Shown: in pieces, positions 10,566 to 21,852 of the stretch
Layout of the letters: the number at the start of each line of letters is the position of its first letter
Position numbering within the stretch: position 1 is the stretch's first letter
Assembly (NCBI GenBank): GCA_021186555.1
Contig: JAJKFL010000042.1
Location: 45,044,980-45,108,979, forward strand
Origin: Reticulitermes speratus
Lineage: Eukaryota > Arthropoda > Insecta > Blattodea > Rhinotermitidae
Direction: 5' to 3'
Length of the DNA: 64,000 bases
Notes under the pieces: generated by a model
What the model saw: the letters and a program-made list of their open reading frames with translations, nothing else
What the model was told of the DNA's origin: nothing
Databases searched by the model: none
Made by a program: the position numbers and the translations under genes

Positions 10566-11121
10566 CGTAACAACGTAACATTGAGGCGCATTCGCGTAAC
10601 AACTGTTACCATCGAAAAACAATAAGTATTATTAAATACTATGAGTGTGTGACTGTAGCCTTAGTTACCCAGGATGCAAAGCGCATGCGCCGCATTATAC
10701 TGCCACCTGTGGCCTGTCTGGCTATACCATATTTTTCCACATTATATCATACATGGCACGATTTTCGGGGAAAAAGTTATTGAATGTAAAATGTGTGTTT
10801 TGATTTTATCTACAACTTTGAAACATTTCCCATTCTAAGAAGAATCCAGCGAGATATTATCACAAAATGTACATACGTCTTCATGTAAAGTACCCGTTAT
10901 TCTTGTCAGATTTTAATGAAACTTGTATCTTCTGGACAAATTTTCGAAAAATACTGAAATATCGAAATTCACTTAACAACCAACAACTGCACTATTAGTG
11001 CAGTTGTTGGTTGTTAAGTGAATTTTAATACCATAATGCACGGTGAACAAAAAGTAAAATTGAAATATCAAAATTTATGAAAATCCTTTCGATTTTCGCA
11101 ATTTTGCGACCTCGCCTAAAA
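10566..11121 (+). mobile_element. 'M490' MITE copy A, interrupted by a hairpin insertion
   Basis: Left end GAGGCGCATTCGCGTAAC, internal block GCAAAGCGCATGCGCC and right end GCGACCTCGCCTAAAAA. The ends form a short inverted repeat (consensus AGGCGCGTTCGC). The family recurs at 19323, 58110, 60534 and 62001. No coding capacity. The element class is not identified. Confidence 0.75.
10970..11060 (-). mobile_element. 91-bp fold-back retroposon inside M490 copy A
   Basis: Flanked by TGAAATATCGAAATT (10955-10969) and TGAAATATCAAAATT (11061-11075), a 15-bp duplication with one mismatch; sister M490 copies lack the insert. It holds a perfect palindrome with 30-bp arms (10965-10994 and 10996-11025, one-base loop), then ATAATGCACGGTGAAC, an end shared with 26279-26291 and 59516-59530. 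Confidence 0.75.
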
Positions 11122-11449
11122 ACATAAATGCACGCACCTGCGCACACACAAAGAATTACCTCATAAGCCTAAATGTATGCCGTGAAAGCGAAATAATTTG
11201 GAATCCGGCTTAATCCATTTCTCTTATAGTCACGCCTTCAAGTACAGACCTGTGTGGGAAGAGATGTTCATAGGAGAGGAAATATGGTGAGGAAAAACGC
11301 ATTAGGAAATAAAGCAAACCACCTTCTCTACACTGCAGGCGGCTTTGACACTTGGTCCCCTTGTAATCACTGTCTATACCTTTTACAGACAGTAAAGCCG
11401 CTTAGATAGATCAATACCTGGTAAACAAGAGAAACACGACACGTCATAA
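11122..11449. other. No gene seen
   Basis: Nothing recognised. Confidence 0.5.
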
Positions 11450-11620
11450 AGATGTATGGAGGAGTGGGATTATATCTCCACGCATTTTTTAACCTAGGCA
11501 ATGGACGCTAGTGACTAACCGATTTACCACGGGGAAAATCCTTGGATACCAAATGGAGAGTAACCCGGTGGGCTTCAGACCCGTCCACAGCCGCGAGGGG
11601 GAAAGAAACCACTCCCTGCC
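11450..11620 (-). mobile_element. SINE-2 body fragment
   Basis: Blocks GGAGTGGGATTATATCTCCA, TTTACCACGGGGAAAATCC and GTGGGCTTCAGACCCGTCC match the SINE-2 body; the tRNA head is missing. Confidence 0.6.
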
Positions 11621-11811
11621 GAGAATTTACTCAAATTTAATTTTGGATCAGAAAGAAAGTCTTAAAAAAAAAAAGTCGTTTCCTCCACATAATCACCTCA
11701 CGCCCCACTGATCATTCTAGACTTCCATAACCGGACACACAGTTCCGAGCAGACCATAAAGTCCATTCACCTGCTTTACAGATTTCTAGTTCCAGGATAC
11801 AGTCGTTCCTG

Positions 11812-11910
11812 TACACGTCATGAAGGTAAGGGGGAGTGGAGGCATAGCTCCAATCATTCTTAACCTCGAACACCAGATAGAGGTGGGTGGTCAGCTTCAC
11901 GCCTTGTCCC
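11812..11910 (-). mobile_element. SINE-2 3' body fragment
   Basis: TCATGAAGGTAAGGGGGAGT through GGTGGGTGGTCAGCTTCACG. Confidence 0.65.
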
Positions 11911-12045
11911 ACTGAGTCCAAAAAACGTAATTTGGCTCGAATTTTCATAAGAGCGCTAAGTGGCTCAAAATATGTCAGATACGACATACGACACACGATA
12001 TACGACATACGCAAGACGAAATTTCGTAACCAAATAGTCTACAAA

Positions 12046-12262
12046 ACGTCGGAGTCGATTGGAGGACCCGGGTTCAAATCTCAGTCCTGTTACCTACTAC
12101 CCTGTTCGTGGCTTTCCTCGGTCTCTCCATAATAATGTCGACATAGCACACCAAAGGAGAACACGCCCGCTTCCTGACAACTCCTTTCCGATTCACTACT
12201 TGGTCATACTTGAATAACTGACGTCATTAAGTAAATCAAGAATAAATAAATAAATAATAAGT
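12046..12262 (+). mobile_element. SINE-6 copy with (AATA)n-type tail
   Basis: tRNA-like head with B box GGGTTCAAATCTC, a body containing GTCTCTCCATAATAATGTCG, and a terminal AATAAATAAATAAATAATAA tail. Confidence 0.6.
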
Positions 12263-12284
12263 ATAGTAAAGGTAAACTTTTCCC

Positions 12285-12530
12285 TATCTACGCCATGAAG
12301 GCATATGGGGGAGTAGAAAAATAGCTCCACTTATTCATATCCTCGGCACTAGATAAAGGTCTGTGGTCAGCTTCACACCCGGGCCGCTTTACCTCCGAGA
12401 ATGAATGCCAGTACTCATGGAATAGAAGGCGGGGTAGGCCCCAGAGCAGGTCTGGACGTTTCGGAGGAGACACAATATTCGAACCCCGCATCGTTAAGCC
12501 CGTAGCATAGTCACTGTACTGTTTATGAAG
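12285..12530 (-). mobile_element. SINE-2 copy
   Basis: From the CGCCATGAAGGCATATGGGG end through GGTAGGCCCCAGAGCAGGTC to a head remnant with T-arm ATATTCGAACCCCGCATCG. Confidence 0.75.
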
Positions 12531-12649
12531 TTTTGTAAGAATGGTAACGCATTTACTGTTTAAATATCCAGCGCGTTAGGAAATGAGTTGGTATTTTCTG
12601 TTTTTCCACCGTCTAGGATAGTCTGTTACGACGTTTCGGATGATCGTGT

Positions 12650-12835
12650 TGCCGTTACCGGGGGAAATAGCCCCTGGTACCCAATTCACAGAAGATTGGG
12701 AGGGCCCTAGAGCCGGTCGGGGCGCTTTGGAGAAGAAATATATCGCTTGTCCTTACCAGGAATCGAACTGCGATTCCTCGGTCGTCCAGCCCGTACGTAG
12801 CCCTGTCAATATACCCAATACGCCACCTCGACTCG
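12650..12835 (-). mobile_element. SINE-2 copy, head and partial body
   Basis: T-arm ACCAGGAATCGAACTGCGAT, then a CCGTACGTAGCCCTGTCAAT head remnant. Confidence 0.7.
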
Positions 12836-13429
12836 ACATAAGTCTAGGGCTATATACATGTCTGTCAAACAAGAATGTTTTCTTTAATAAATTTTAGTTA
12901 CATAATAAATATTTCAGCGCAAAGAATTTAATGTCCATACAGCCCAAAGGCAACTATGAATAATGTGCTGGATTTGTGGAATGCAGCAACAAGCAGTTCC
13001 TCCACCATCTGCGCTACAAGAACGGAAAAGTATTGGTCTATACTAAAGGGAAATACACTCAACTGTCTTAGTTTAACGACTGCAATACAAAAAACAGGGA
13101 ATAAAGAATAAAATCCAATGAGACAAGAACTTCTTTTTTCCGCCAGAGGAGAGCAATAAAACAGGAACAAAGAATTCTACACAGGCCTGTGTTCCATAAA
13201 TCCCGTCACTCTACTCCAGTCTCATTTCTTCTGCCACAGGACCAACAAAATACTAATCCTGAATTTTAATCAGAGTCCTGTAGCTCAACTGGTAAAGAAC
13301 TTCCCCGCTTTTAAACAGGGTAAATTATTCTATCTGACCATTATCGTTTTCACTTTCCTGACGGATCGCTTATCGTATAAACCGTAGCCACTCGGCGGCC
13401 CGCCCACACGACAAATTACATAGGTCAGA

Positions 13430-13610
13430 TAAAATAATGACTCTACATAAAAGGAAGGTTCATCACCGTTTTCACAACAGCCCACCACTAGATCATATTC
13501 TGAGCAAGACGAATGTTTATATATGAAGGATGTCTTCCAGGATTTGAACCTGGACCTTAAAGTACCAAAGCAGAAATACCAACCACTTGAATGCAATGTT
13601 CGATCGCAAT
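13430..13610 (-). mobile_element. LINE 3' tail plus tRNA-like sequence
   Basis: On the minus strand the segment encodes WWAVVKTVMNL (13510-13435), matching the C-terminal 'VNTVMNLRVP' end of the LINE tails elsewhere in the window. A T-arm-like CCAGGATTTGAACCTGGAC lies just beside it. Confidence 0.55.
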
Positions 13611-13637
13611 ATTTTTCTAACACTGATCTGAATATTA

Positions 13638-13847
13638 CAGGGTGTTCCACTTAAAACCGGCCAGCTTGCACGGCGAAATCAAGAAAGAATTTTGTTTCGT
13701 TTAGTTTTCGGTAGACTAAATGCACAATGTTACAGAAGATGTTGGAAATGCGATCCTTGTGAAACAACACATTTTTGTGCGCGTGTTATGAAAAATCCTT
13801 TCTCGATTTCGTCGTGCAAGCGGGCCGGTTTTAAGTGGAACATCCTG
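13638..13847. mobile_element. TA-flanked MITE, 210 bp, with about 55-bp terminal inverted repeats
   Basis: Left end CAGGGTGTTCCACTTAAAAC and right end reversed CAGGATGTTCCACTTAAAAC, matching for about 55 bp with roughly five mismatches, flanked by TA on both sides. The layout suits a Tc1/mariner-group MITE. No coding. Confidence 0.85.
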
Positions 13848-13865
13848 TATATTGTCATATATGCT

Positions 13866-14130
13866 TTGGTCTAAAGAGAGGTCTCTTTCTTTCAGGTTTC
13901 AAAAAAACAGTTTTCTATGCATTTGTATACATTTTCATCCCATCCATGCATTCTACATGCCCCATTCATCCTCATATTTCATAACGGTGAAGCGTACAAA
14001 ATATGAGGTTCCTCACTATACAAGGATCCTCATTCCCCTGTTACTTCCTCCCTCTGACGTCAAATATCCTCCTCAGCACCCTCAAACCATGTTCCTCCCT
14101 CCACGTGAGGTTCTGTTGCAAGGTACTTTC
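13866..14130 (-). mobile_element. LINE ORF2 C-terminal remnant
   Basis: The minus strand reads, across frameshifts, pieces such as RQREEVTGE, LYSEEPHILYASP and GHVECMDGM that match the 'KREEVTGEWR...[27 protein letters not shown]' type of LINE tail. Confidence 0.6.
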
Positions 14131-14369
14131 CATCTTAATGTTGGATATTTTCAGTACATTCCGTCGTAACAGTATAATGGAATGTCACTGCCGTTGCAAG
14201 CCAAGCCTGAAATACAAACTTCGGCAGTGACTGTACAAAACAACTCGTTTATTTTGAAAATCAAACCCATTCGCCAAATTTACTTCATTCAGGTACCAAA
14301 ACATCTAAGATACAATATCTTCAGGTCTTCACGGGCGGTGTCTTTAAATTGCGGTCTTATTTTGGGGTT

Positions 14370-14560
14370 TTCCACCACGTAGTATATTTTAGTTGTTCCG
14401 ACGTTTCGAAATAACGCACTACCTCCATCTTCATGGTGGCTGAATTTGGTTCAGGTGGATGCTGAAATGCTGTAAATATCCACGCGAACAATCCATCAGT
14501 CACCCTCAAAACTGAGGTAGCGTTCTTCCGAAACGTCGGAATAAGACACATTTGATGGTG
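14370..14560. repeat. Fold-back repeat with CCGACGTTTCGAAA arms
   Basis: GTTCCGACGTTTCGAAATAA with CGCACTACCTCC on the left is mirrored by GAGGTAGCGTTCTTCCGAAACGTCGGAAT on the right (given here in pieces: GAGGTAGCG, then CCGAAACGTCGGAA). Spacer about 90 bp. Confidence 0.6.
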
Positions 14561-15059
14561 TAAAGACTTAAAACCGAACATCACTTCAATAGCTCAGATA
14601 TTAAAAATGAAACCATTCGAAAAAGTACACACAGCACGAATACAGCCAGGCCATCTGCAGTCTATCTGATAATTACGAACTAATGTATGAATCAAGTGTA
14701 ATGACTTTGAAAACGTTAAAATTAAGTACATTTAATGTGACACAAACACAATACCTTCGCCATATTACGGCACACGCAACAAGCAAGACGTAACATGCAA
14801 ATTTATTATAAACTAAATTTTAAATTAATAATAAATACACACATGTAGAGTTTTCATCATATGACGCTGCATAAAGAATAGCGTATTTCTCCTCGCTTTT
14901 ACAAGGACGATCGCAGCGCCATGATTTGTAGACAGCGTACTAAACACAGACTGTCCTCTTATGGCTAACCTGATTACAGCTTGGTTGTTACATCAGCTTT
15001 TAATTTCAAAGGACAAGATCTGAGACTTTAACAGCGGTGATAATTCAGATTACGATCTT
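14561..15059. other. No gene seen
   Basis: AT-rich, nothing recognised. Confidence 0.5.
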
Positions 15060-15235
15060 CCGAGTTTAGACACTGTGTTGTCTGCTTACCGTCGTTTCGG
15101 AAAAACCTGCTGCCGCCACATCCAGTGTAAAATGGTTAGCTTGAAGTTGAAGCTAGCAGGTTCCTATAAATTCTGGTAACACGGTGTCACAACCCCGAAG
15201 AACCCATCTACCATATTCCAGAAGATTATAATCTG
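15060..15235. repeat. Decayed fold-back repeat
   Basis: TCGTTTCGGAAAAACCTGCT on the left and AGCAGGTTCCTATAAATTCT on the right face each other, as in the fold-back at 55700. It lies just downstream of the host exon's donor site. Confidence 0.5.
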
Positions 15236-15320
15236 TATCAGCACCTCTGTACGAACGAAACATTTCGCAAGTAACTTCTTATTTACTAATGCGTTAACGT
15301 TCGACCATGCGTATAGCTAC

Positions 15321-16454
15321 CTAGAGACTCTATGGAGGCCAGGATCCGTCGGGAGTTGATCGCAGAAGTTCCACCTGTAAACGGCGGACCACAGCTGCCG
15401 TACTCTGGTGGTGGTGATGGCGGTGGTGGAGGGTACTCCAAAACTATTCTCACACTCGAATTACTCGACACAGGACCTTCTGCTTCCCCTGTACTCTGCG
15501 CCTGTTGTCTGTCTGGTCCCGATGATACTTCTGGATTGGATTTCCGTCCACTATCCTTGCTGCCGGTATCTCGGAGATGTAGTACACGAGGGTGTTTACG
15601 TGGGACGTTACCATCGCTTGTAGATCCTTTCACGGAGATTTGCTGATGACGTAAAGTTTCCTCCCCTACAAAACCATAATCGTCACGATCATCGTGGAGA
15701 TCCAGAGCATCTTTTGCAGATGATAACCGCTGCAAATCTGATGAGTCCCTTCCGGTATTGCTGGCGGACAGCTCTGACCGAAACGTTTGCTCACTCGACG
15801 ACCTACTGTCACTTACAATATACCGTGTCGCATCTGACCGGGAGGGATCACTTACACCACTTACACCACCATCTGTCCAGTCACCAACACACTTCCGCGC
15901 TTCTTCTGTCTTGGAATCCAAAGAAGACAAAGTTGCCGTATTCAGTGCTGAAACTACAGAGTTATCACGCACTAAAGAGGAGATATTTTTAGTGGACGGT
16001 GATTTACGGATCTCATTCACACCCCTTTCTCTTTCCGTCACTACACGATTCGTCTGAACGTAAGGACCGTCCGGTTCTTTCGTTCCTGCAGATCTAAATT
16101 CGTTTCGGTTTGGCCTAGTGACATGCTTCACCGATTTTGCGTCTGTATTATGTCTCAGTTCTGTGTCCACCGAAGACGGCACAACATTACCGGCGACATC
16201 GCCAGCGCTAAAGCGATTTTGCAGACGAGCAATCGTCTCCCCAACACTGCTGCCGCTAGAATCAGAAGAGTCCCTCGATATCCCTGATTCGGTAATCCGA
16301 CTTAAATCACCACGTAGACGATGGCGAACTGGCGGCGCTGTGCGTCTCTGCTCTTCCCGCTGCCTCTCCAGAGTGGCAACCGCCGCTGCCACAGTGACGC
16401 CGACACCACGATCCTTCCCGCTGCTACTACCACCACGCCCTATCTCCCGCATCA
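15321..16454 (-). CDS. Probable internal exon (378 codons) of the same unrecognised host gene
   Basis: Long minus-strand open frame in a locally GC-rich segment. It starts after a plausible 3' splice site (GTTGTTTTTAG, AG at 16456-16455) with two bases completing a codon, and ends at a plausible donor TAG|GTAGCT (GT at 15320-15319). Both borders are phase 1 and the exon is 1134 bp, a multiple of three. The product is Ser/Arg/Asp-rich, with a charged stretch TLERQREEQRR near residue 30, SDSSGSS near residue 65 and a proline run ending PPPEYG near residue 350, which contains a PPxY-like WW-domain ligand. If unspliced, the frame would stop at 15286. No known domain is seen. Plus-strand frames across it are antisense shadows. 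Confidence 0.6.
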
Positions 16455-17574
16455 CTAAAAACAACTTCCACTTCTACCAGACCAGGCACATAAGCATGAG
16501 ACTGTTTCGGAATGGCTTCAACTACGACACTGACAGAATATGAAATCTTCTGTGACGATGAACACTTAACACCTCCGCCAAAACGAGTCTTGAATGCTAA
16601 GAACCACAGAAATCTTGAGTTCACCCATCTGTACGTAATGTTATGCCTGAAACCTCGATTACAATCAGAGATGAATCCTCATGTAAAATGCTTTTATCAT
16701 TCCCAGCTCCAGCAATGAAATGCTAATTCTCTCTAGTACCGACTGGACAAATGCCAAGGCGGAAAAGCTATTTCTGTGGGCTTCGCACATCACAAAAATA
16801 CTTTCACGATATTGCTTCAAATTAGAGGAATGAAGTTAAAGACCCTACAATAAATACCCTTACCATTACTCCAGAATCGGTTACAGGGCCTTGTGAATAC
16901 CGATTTATTCCTTCATAATGATTTACCTTGGAAACACAATTATGAATTATTTATGGTGTGGGGACGCTTAGGAGTCCCACAGATTGAATTATTTATGGTG
17001 TGGGACGCTTAGGAGTCCCACAGATTGAATTATTTAAATATCGAAAATTTTGTTTATAACTAACAGAAGTCATAATATGTACGGATGAATGCTGATATTT
17101 ATCAAATGTAGAAACTGAAGTCTATTGCTCTAACGCACTTCTGCAGAGGGCTAACCTATAGAAATGCAAATTAGCACAACGGCATTTTTTTTTTGAAAAC
17201 GAAAATCAATCAGTTTAAAAGGAAACAGGTTAAGTTCATTTGCACGTTAAAATACACACATACAAATATTTTCTTCTGCTAACATCAGAATGTACAATAA
17301 TTTACAATAGAAAAAAAAACTTTATAACACAAAAATCAGTACACATTTGCAATGTTCGAAGTACAATATTTCTTTAATCTCACAGCCTAAGGCCTCATTT
17401 GAAAGCTGGAATTTTATTATAAACAACATTTGTTATAAACAACATTTGTTTTCGCGTAACTTCATATCGACAGCAATTCAAATATCTTGTTTAAGGTTAA
17501 AAATATGTGCATTCAATGTTTTAAAAATTAAAACAATCAGAATATTCAAGGATGCACAAATTTCCAAAAACCCA
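16455..17574. other. Probable intron sequence; a 45-bp tandem duplication only
   Basis: At 16945-17035 the block GAATTATTTATGGTGTGGG plus GACGCTTAGGAGTCCCACAG occurs twice in tandem. The rest is AT-rich with no gene signal. Confidence 0.6.
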
Positions 17575-17705
17575 GGAGCCATCTAAAAATTCTAGGTTGC
17601 CAGAAGGGTGACACAAAGCAAGTTCCATACTCAGGACCAACATCTATTAGGCGCCTCCGTACAAAAATTTAGTCGCCATGGCGACCTGGTACCTGGGATC
17701 TGTGC
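17575..17705. repeat. Dispersed repeat D1
   Basis: ATTCTAGGTTGCCAGAAGGG through TTAGTCGCCATGGCGACCTG; similar to 7045 and 46050. Confidence 0.55.
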
Positions 17706-17775
17706 ACCCCTGGCAATATTATTAAAAGCGCTCATTATCTGTGTAGCAGACTGACATAAGCATGTCGACGCGTGT

Positions 17776-18612
17776 GTATTGACACAACACAAGTGTATCT
17801 GACAAAACACAAGTGTATCTGACACAAACACAAGTGTATCTGACAAAACACAAGTGTATCTGACACAAACACAAGTGTATCTGACACAACACAAGTGTAT
17901 CTGACAAAACACAAGTGTATCTGACACAACACAAGTGTATCTGACAAAACACAAGTGTATCTGACAAAACACAAGTGTATCTGACAAAAGCACAAGTGTA
18001 TCTGACAAACACAAGTGTATCTGACAAAACACAAGTGTATCTGACAAAACACAAGTGTATCTGACACAGACACAAGTGTATCTGACACAACACAAGTGTA
18101 TCTGACACAACACAAGTGTATCTGACACAACACAAGTGTAGCTGACAAAACAAAGTGTATCTGACACAAACACAAGTGTATCTGACAAAACAAAAGTGTA
18201 TCTGACAAAACACAAGTGTATCTGACAAAACACAAGTGTATCTGACAAAACACAAGTGTATCTGACAAACACAAGTGTATCTGACAAAACACAAGTGTAT
18301 CTGACAAACACAAGTGTATCTGACAACACAAGTGTATCTGACACAGCACAAGTGTATCTGACACACAAGTGTATCTGACAAACACAAGTGTATCTGACAA
18401 ACACAAGTGTATCTGACACAACACAAGTGTATCTGACACAACACAAGTGTATCTGACAAAACACAAGTGTATCTGACACAACACAAGTGTATCTAACAAA
18501 ACACAAGTGTATCTGACACAGCACAAGTGTATCTGACACAGCACAAGTGTATCTGACAAAACACAAGTGTATCTGACACAACACAAGTGTATCTGACACA
18601 ACACAAGGGGTA
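17776..18612. repeat. 20-bp satellite, block 1 (about 42 copies, irregular)
   Basis: Unit ACAAGTGTATCTGACACAAC with frequent 1-3 base length changes. Because the unit has no stop codon on the minus strand, all three minus frames stay open for hundreds of codons; I do not regard these as genes. Confidence 0.95.
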
Positions 18613-18730
18613 TCACGACACAATCAAAGTGTAACTATTCACATCAATTAATTTGACAAAACAAACAGTTATTAGACAGCAATACTGTATACGTACACAA
18701 GCCCCCAATGTGTTCGGGGAACCAATAACA
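18613..18730. other. Unique 118-bp interruption of the satellite
   Basis: Non-repetitive sequence between the two blocks; nothing recognised. Confidence 0.7.
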
Positions 18731-19230
18731 ACGTGTATCTGACACAACACAAGTGTATCTGACACAACACAAGTGTATCTGACACAACACAAGTGTATCT
18801 GACAAAACACAAGTGTATCTGACACAGCACAAGTGTATCTGACACAGCACAAGTGTATCTGACACAGCACAAGTGTATCTGACACAACACAAGTGTATCT
18901 GACACAACACAAGTGTATCTGACACAACACAAGTGTATCTGACAAAACACAAGTGTATCTGACACAGCACAAGTGTATCTGACACAGCACAAGTGTATCT
19001 GACACAACACAAGTGTATCTGACACAACACAAGTGTATCTGACACAACACAAGTGTATCTGACACAACACAAGTGTATCTGACACAACACAAGTGTATCT
19101 GACACAACACAAGTGTATCTGACAAAACACAAGTGTATCTGACACAGCACAAGTGTATCTGACACAGCACAAGTGTATCTGACACAACACAAGTGTATCT
19201 GACACAACACAAGTGTATCTGATACAACAC
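18731..19230. repeat. 20-bp satellite, block 2 (25 copies, exact register)
   Basis: Same unit as block 1 but with a strictly constant 20-bp period. Copies vary mainly at two positions (CACAAC, CACAGC or AAAACA), in a pattern that itself repeats, suggesting expansion of a multi-unit block. Confidence 0.95.
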
Positions 19231-19322
19231 AGCCGGCCGGTATGCAACGGACACGGTTGAGATCAACAGATAAGTAACTATTCCTTCTATATCAATTTCA
19301 AAAAATAACAGATAACAAGAAA

Positions 19323-19832
19323 GGCAATGTACGTATAACGTTAACACCGAAGCGCGTTCGCGTAACTGTTGTTGCCGTGGAAACGCAATAAGTATTATAT
19401 ATTCTGGGTGTGTTCTGTAACTTTAGTTATCAAGCATGCAAAGCGCATGCGCCATGTTATATTGTCATCTGTGGCCTGTCTGGTTCTACCATATTTTTCC
19501 ACATTATCTCATAAACGGCACGATTTTCGGGGGGGAAAAAGTTATTGAACAAAATTGTGTTTTGATTATCTCTACAACTTTTGTCTGAAACATTTCTCAT
19601 TTTAAAAAGATTTCAGCGAGATATTATCCTAAAGTGTATAGGTCTTCATGTAAAGTACCGTTATTGTTGTCAGGTTTTAATAAAAGTTTAATTTTCTCGA
19701 CAGATTTTCGAAAAACACTAGAATATCAAATTTCATGAAAATCCGTCCAGTGGGAGCCGAGTTATTCCATGAGGACAGACAGACATGACGAAGCTAATAG
19801 TCGCCTTTCGCAATTTTCCGAACGCGCCTAAG
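19323..19832 (+). mobile_element. M490 MITE copy B, uninterrupted
   Basis: From GGCAATGTACGTATAACG and GCGCGTTCGCGTAACTG to CCGAACGCGCCTAAGAAC. It serves as the empty-site reference for the insertions in copies A and C. Confidence 0.8.
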
Positions 19833-20689
19833 AACTGCTTAAGAACACTAAACCACAATCAACGGTCACTCAATATAAGTAACATAAATTACAGAAGTTA
19901 GAGTAATTATGCAACGAAGAGCCAGTAGGATGACTGCCCCTCGATTGGGGGGGGGGGGGGGAATAAAAAAATAAAAACGCATCCCGAGTCTGTACACCGT
20001 AATTGTTACACTAATGCACAAATCGTAAGATAACCAAGCTATCCAACAGTTTGGTGCTCTTCTACGTAACATCACATTTACCAGTGCCATATCGACATGC
20101 TAATCTCAACACGAAGTGCCTGCACTATAATGCACAACGATATTAATATCATGCAAACAGATGTGAAGTGGCTTCAATTGGTGGGCTGAAGGCCACTGCT
20201 TGACACGAGGCACAATTTATACCACAAGCCTGTTTCGAGATCCTGGTGCCAATACAGACGTTAATTCTTTAACCCGCTGCAGGATGCCGCTGATGGTAAC
20301 CGGATGACGTGGAACACTGATGCCGACTGCAGCCTGCTGAATCTACAGACTAAAGACGGCTAAATTTAGCCCCACGGGTTCCCGACATAATGCGAGAAAG
20401 CGAGAGACTAACGGATTCCTTTCTTCCACAGATTACGACGTCCCACTTTTTACTAGCAACGATGTATTTTTACATTCAGCTCCCTCTGTCCTCGTCACAG
20501 ACACACAGAATTATTCGTGACACATTTGGTTATAACGAGCCATTTAAAACGGAGGTGGCAATTTTAAAATAATCCACTTATATATGTATATTTGTCCCTA
20601 TGTTCAATTTATCACAACTCCATGAAAACGAAAGAATGTAGGTCACGGAGAGATACATGCATTCTCAAACATCGGAGCTACAATATTTT
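19833..20689. other. No gene seen; G homopolymer
   Basis: A run of 15 G at 19947-19961 followed by an A-rich stretch. Otherwise only short frames. Confidence 0.55.
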
Positions 20690-20940
20690 CTTTCCAATGG
20701 CGCGACAGTCCCCAGTGGGCCACGGCCTCCTCATTATCGAGGCTTCACTATCACACTTAGACACACCACACTCGGTAGGACTCCTCTGGACGAGTGATCA
20801 GCCCGTCGAGAGACCTGTCTGACAACACACAACACTCACAACAGACATCCATGCCCCCGGCGGGATTCGAACCCGCAATCCCAGCAAGCGAGAGGCCGCA
20901 GACCCACGCCTTAGAACGAGCGGCCAGTGGGATCAGCAGG
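20690..20940 (-). mobile_element. SINE-1a copy
   Basis: The minus strand runs from a Leu-tRNA-like head (GGCCGCTCGTTCTAAGGCG-like, B box GGGTTCGAATCCC) through the 'a' body (GACGGGCTGATCACTCGTCC) to CGCCATTGG and an A-rich end. Confidence 0.9.
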
Positions 20941-20961
20941 CACTGCTACAGTTGCAAGCAT

Positions 20962-21165
20962 TTACTGACGGTTTATTAAATGATGCTGTCAGTAGCGTCG
21001 AATAGTAAAATGACCACTGACTAATGAATTAGAAGGATTTGGATGTGACCTGTCATGGTCAAGTTTGAGGTACTGTCCGGAAAATTTGCCTGGGAAAACA
21101 TTAGTTAGAATACCTGATGTTCCGGGCCAGATTCAAACCCGATACCTCTCGAGTACAATTCAGAC
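20962..21165 (-). mobile_element. SINE-4-like copy
   Basis: Tail TTTATTAAATGATGCTGTCA plus a T-arm-like CAGATTCAAACCCGATACC. Confidence 0.5.
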
Positions 21166-21449
21166 ACATTACTGCTACAGTAGACTTAATTCGGTACATC
21201 TGTGATATACAGAGCTTCACGATCCGGCGAATTTTCCCCGCGGTGCCAGGGAACGAAACACGATTATCGAACCTGAAACCAGCCACTGTACTGTCTGAAC
21301 CAATTTGAATAAACGCTGGCCCCAGTTTATACACAGTGTACAGCTGTGCTGAGCAGACATAAGATGATATCGGAGGATGTACATTTATTTATGCAACATG
21401 TGACACGCACGGGACCTGTGACACACGCATAACAAATCTGAGTCGAAAA

Positions 21450-21650
21450 ATAAGGGAAGACACCACTTGAAAGACCTAAATGTAGATGGGAAGATAATTT
21501 TAAAATGGGACTTAAATGGACGACGTTTTTGTGTGCGAACTTGATTCCAGTGGCTCAGAATAGGGACCACTGAACATGTAAATAAGCCTTTCGGTTGCAT
21601 AAAATACAGAAATTTCTTGACCAGCTAAGCTGCTGTCAGCTTCATATTGA
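21450..21650 (+). mobile_element. LINE 3' tail
   Basis: Reads KIILKWDLNGRR and FLTS in degenerate frames and ends AATTTCTTGACCAGCTAAGC, the non-coding 3' signature shared with 25485-25940 and (reversed) 21853-22165. Confidence 0.6.
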
Positions 21651-21852
21651 AGCATCTTTAATGCAGCAGTTTTTGCTGCCACAAGCCACTAACAGTTGTG
21701 TGCGAACGCGCAGGTATACTAACTCCCAGTTATACGAGATACGTGGTTCTGATGTCAGCGAATATGAAGAACAGTACCTGTGGGATGAGACCGTACAGTC
21801 TGGTAGACAGGTACCAAAATATCGGACCAACTGTTAGCTAACTCCATGTAGC

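Noticed and set aside
15332-16057. Plus-strand frames of about 90-104 codons
   Set aside because: Antisense shadows of the minus-strand host exon.
17776-19230. CRISPR-like array of short repeats
   Set aside because: No spacers; units are contiguous tandem repeats in a eukaryotic context. The same applies to the arrays at 33.2, 40.0, 48.1 and 50-55 kb.
17631-19347. Long minus-strand frames (up to 330 codons) of CQIHLC/VRYTCV/VSDTLV repeats in all three frames
   Set aside because: They are translations of the 20-bp satellite, whose unit lacks stops in every minus frame; three overlapping frames of the same kind cannot all be genes.
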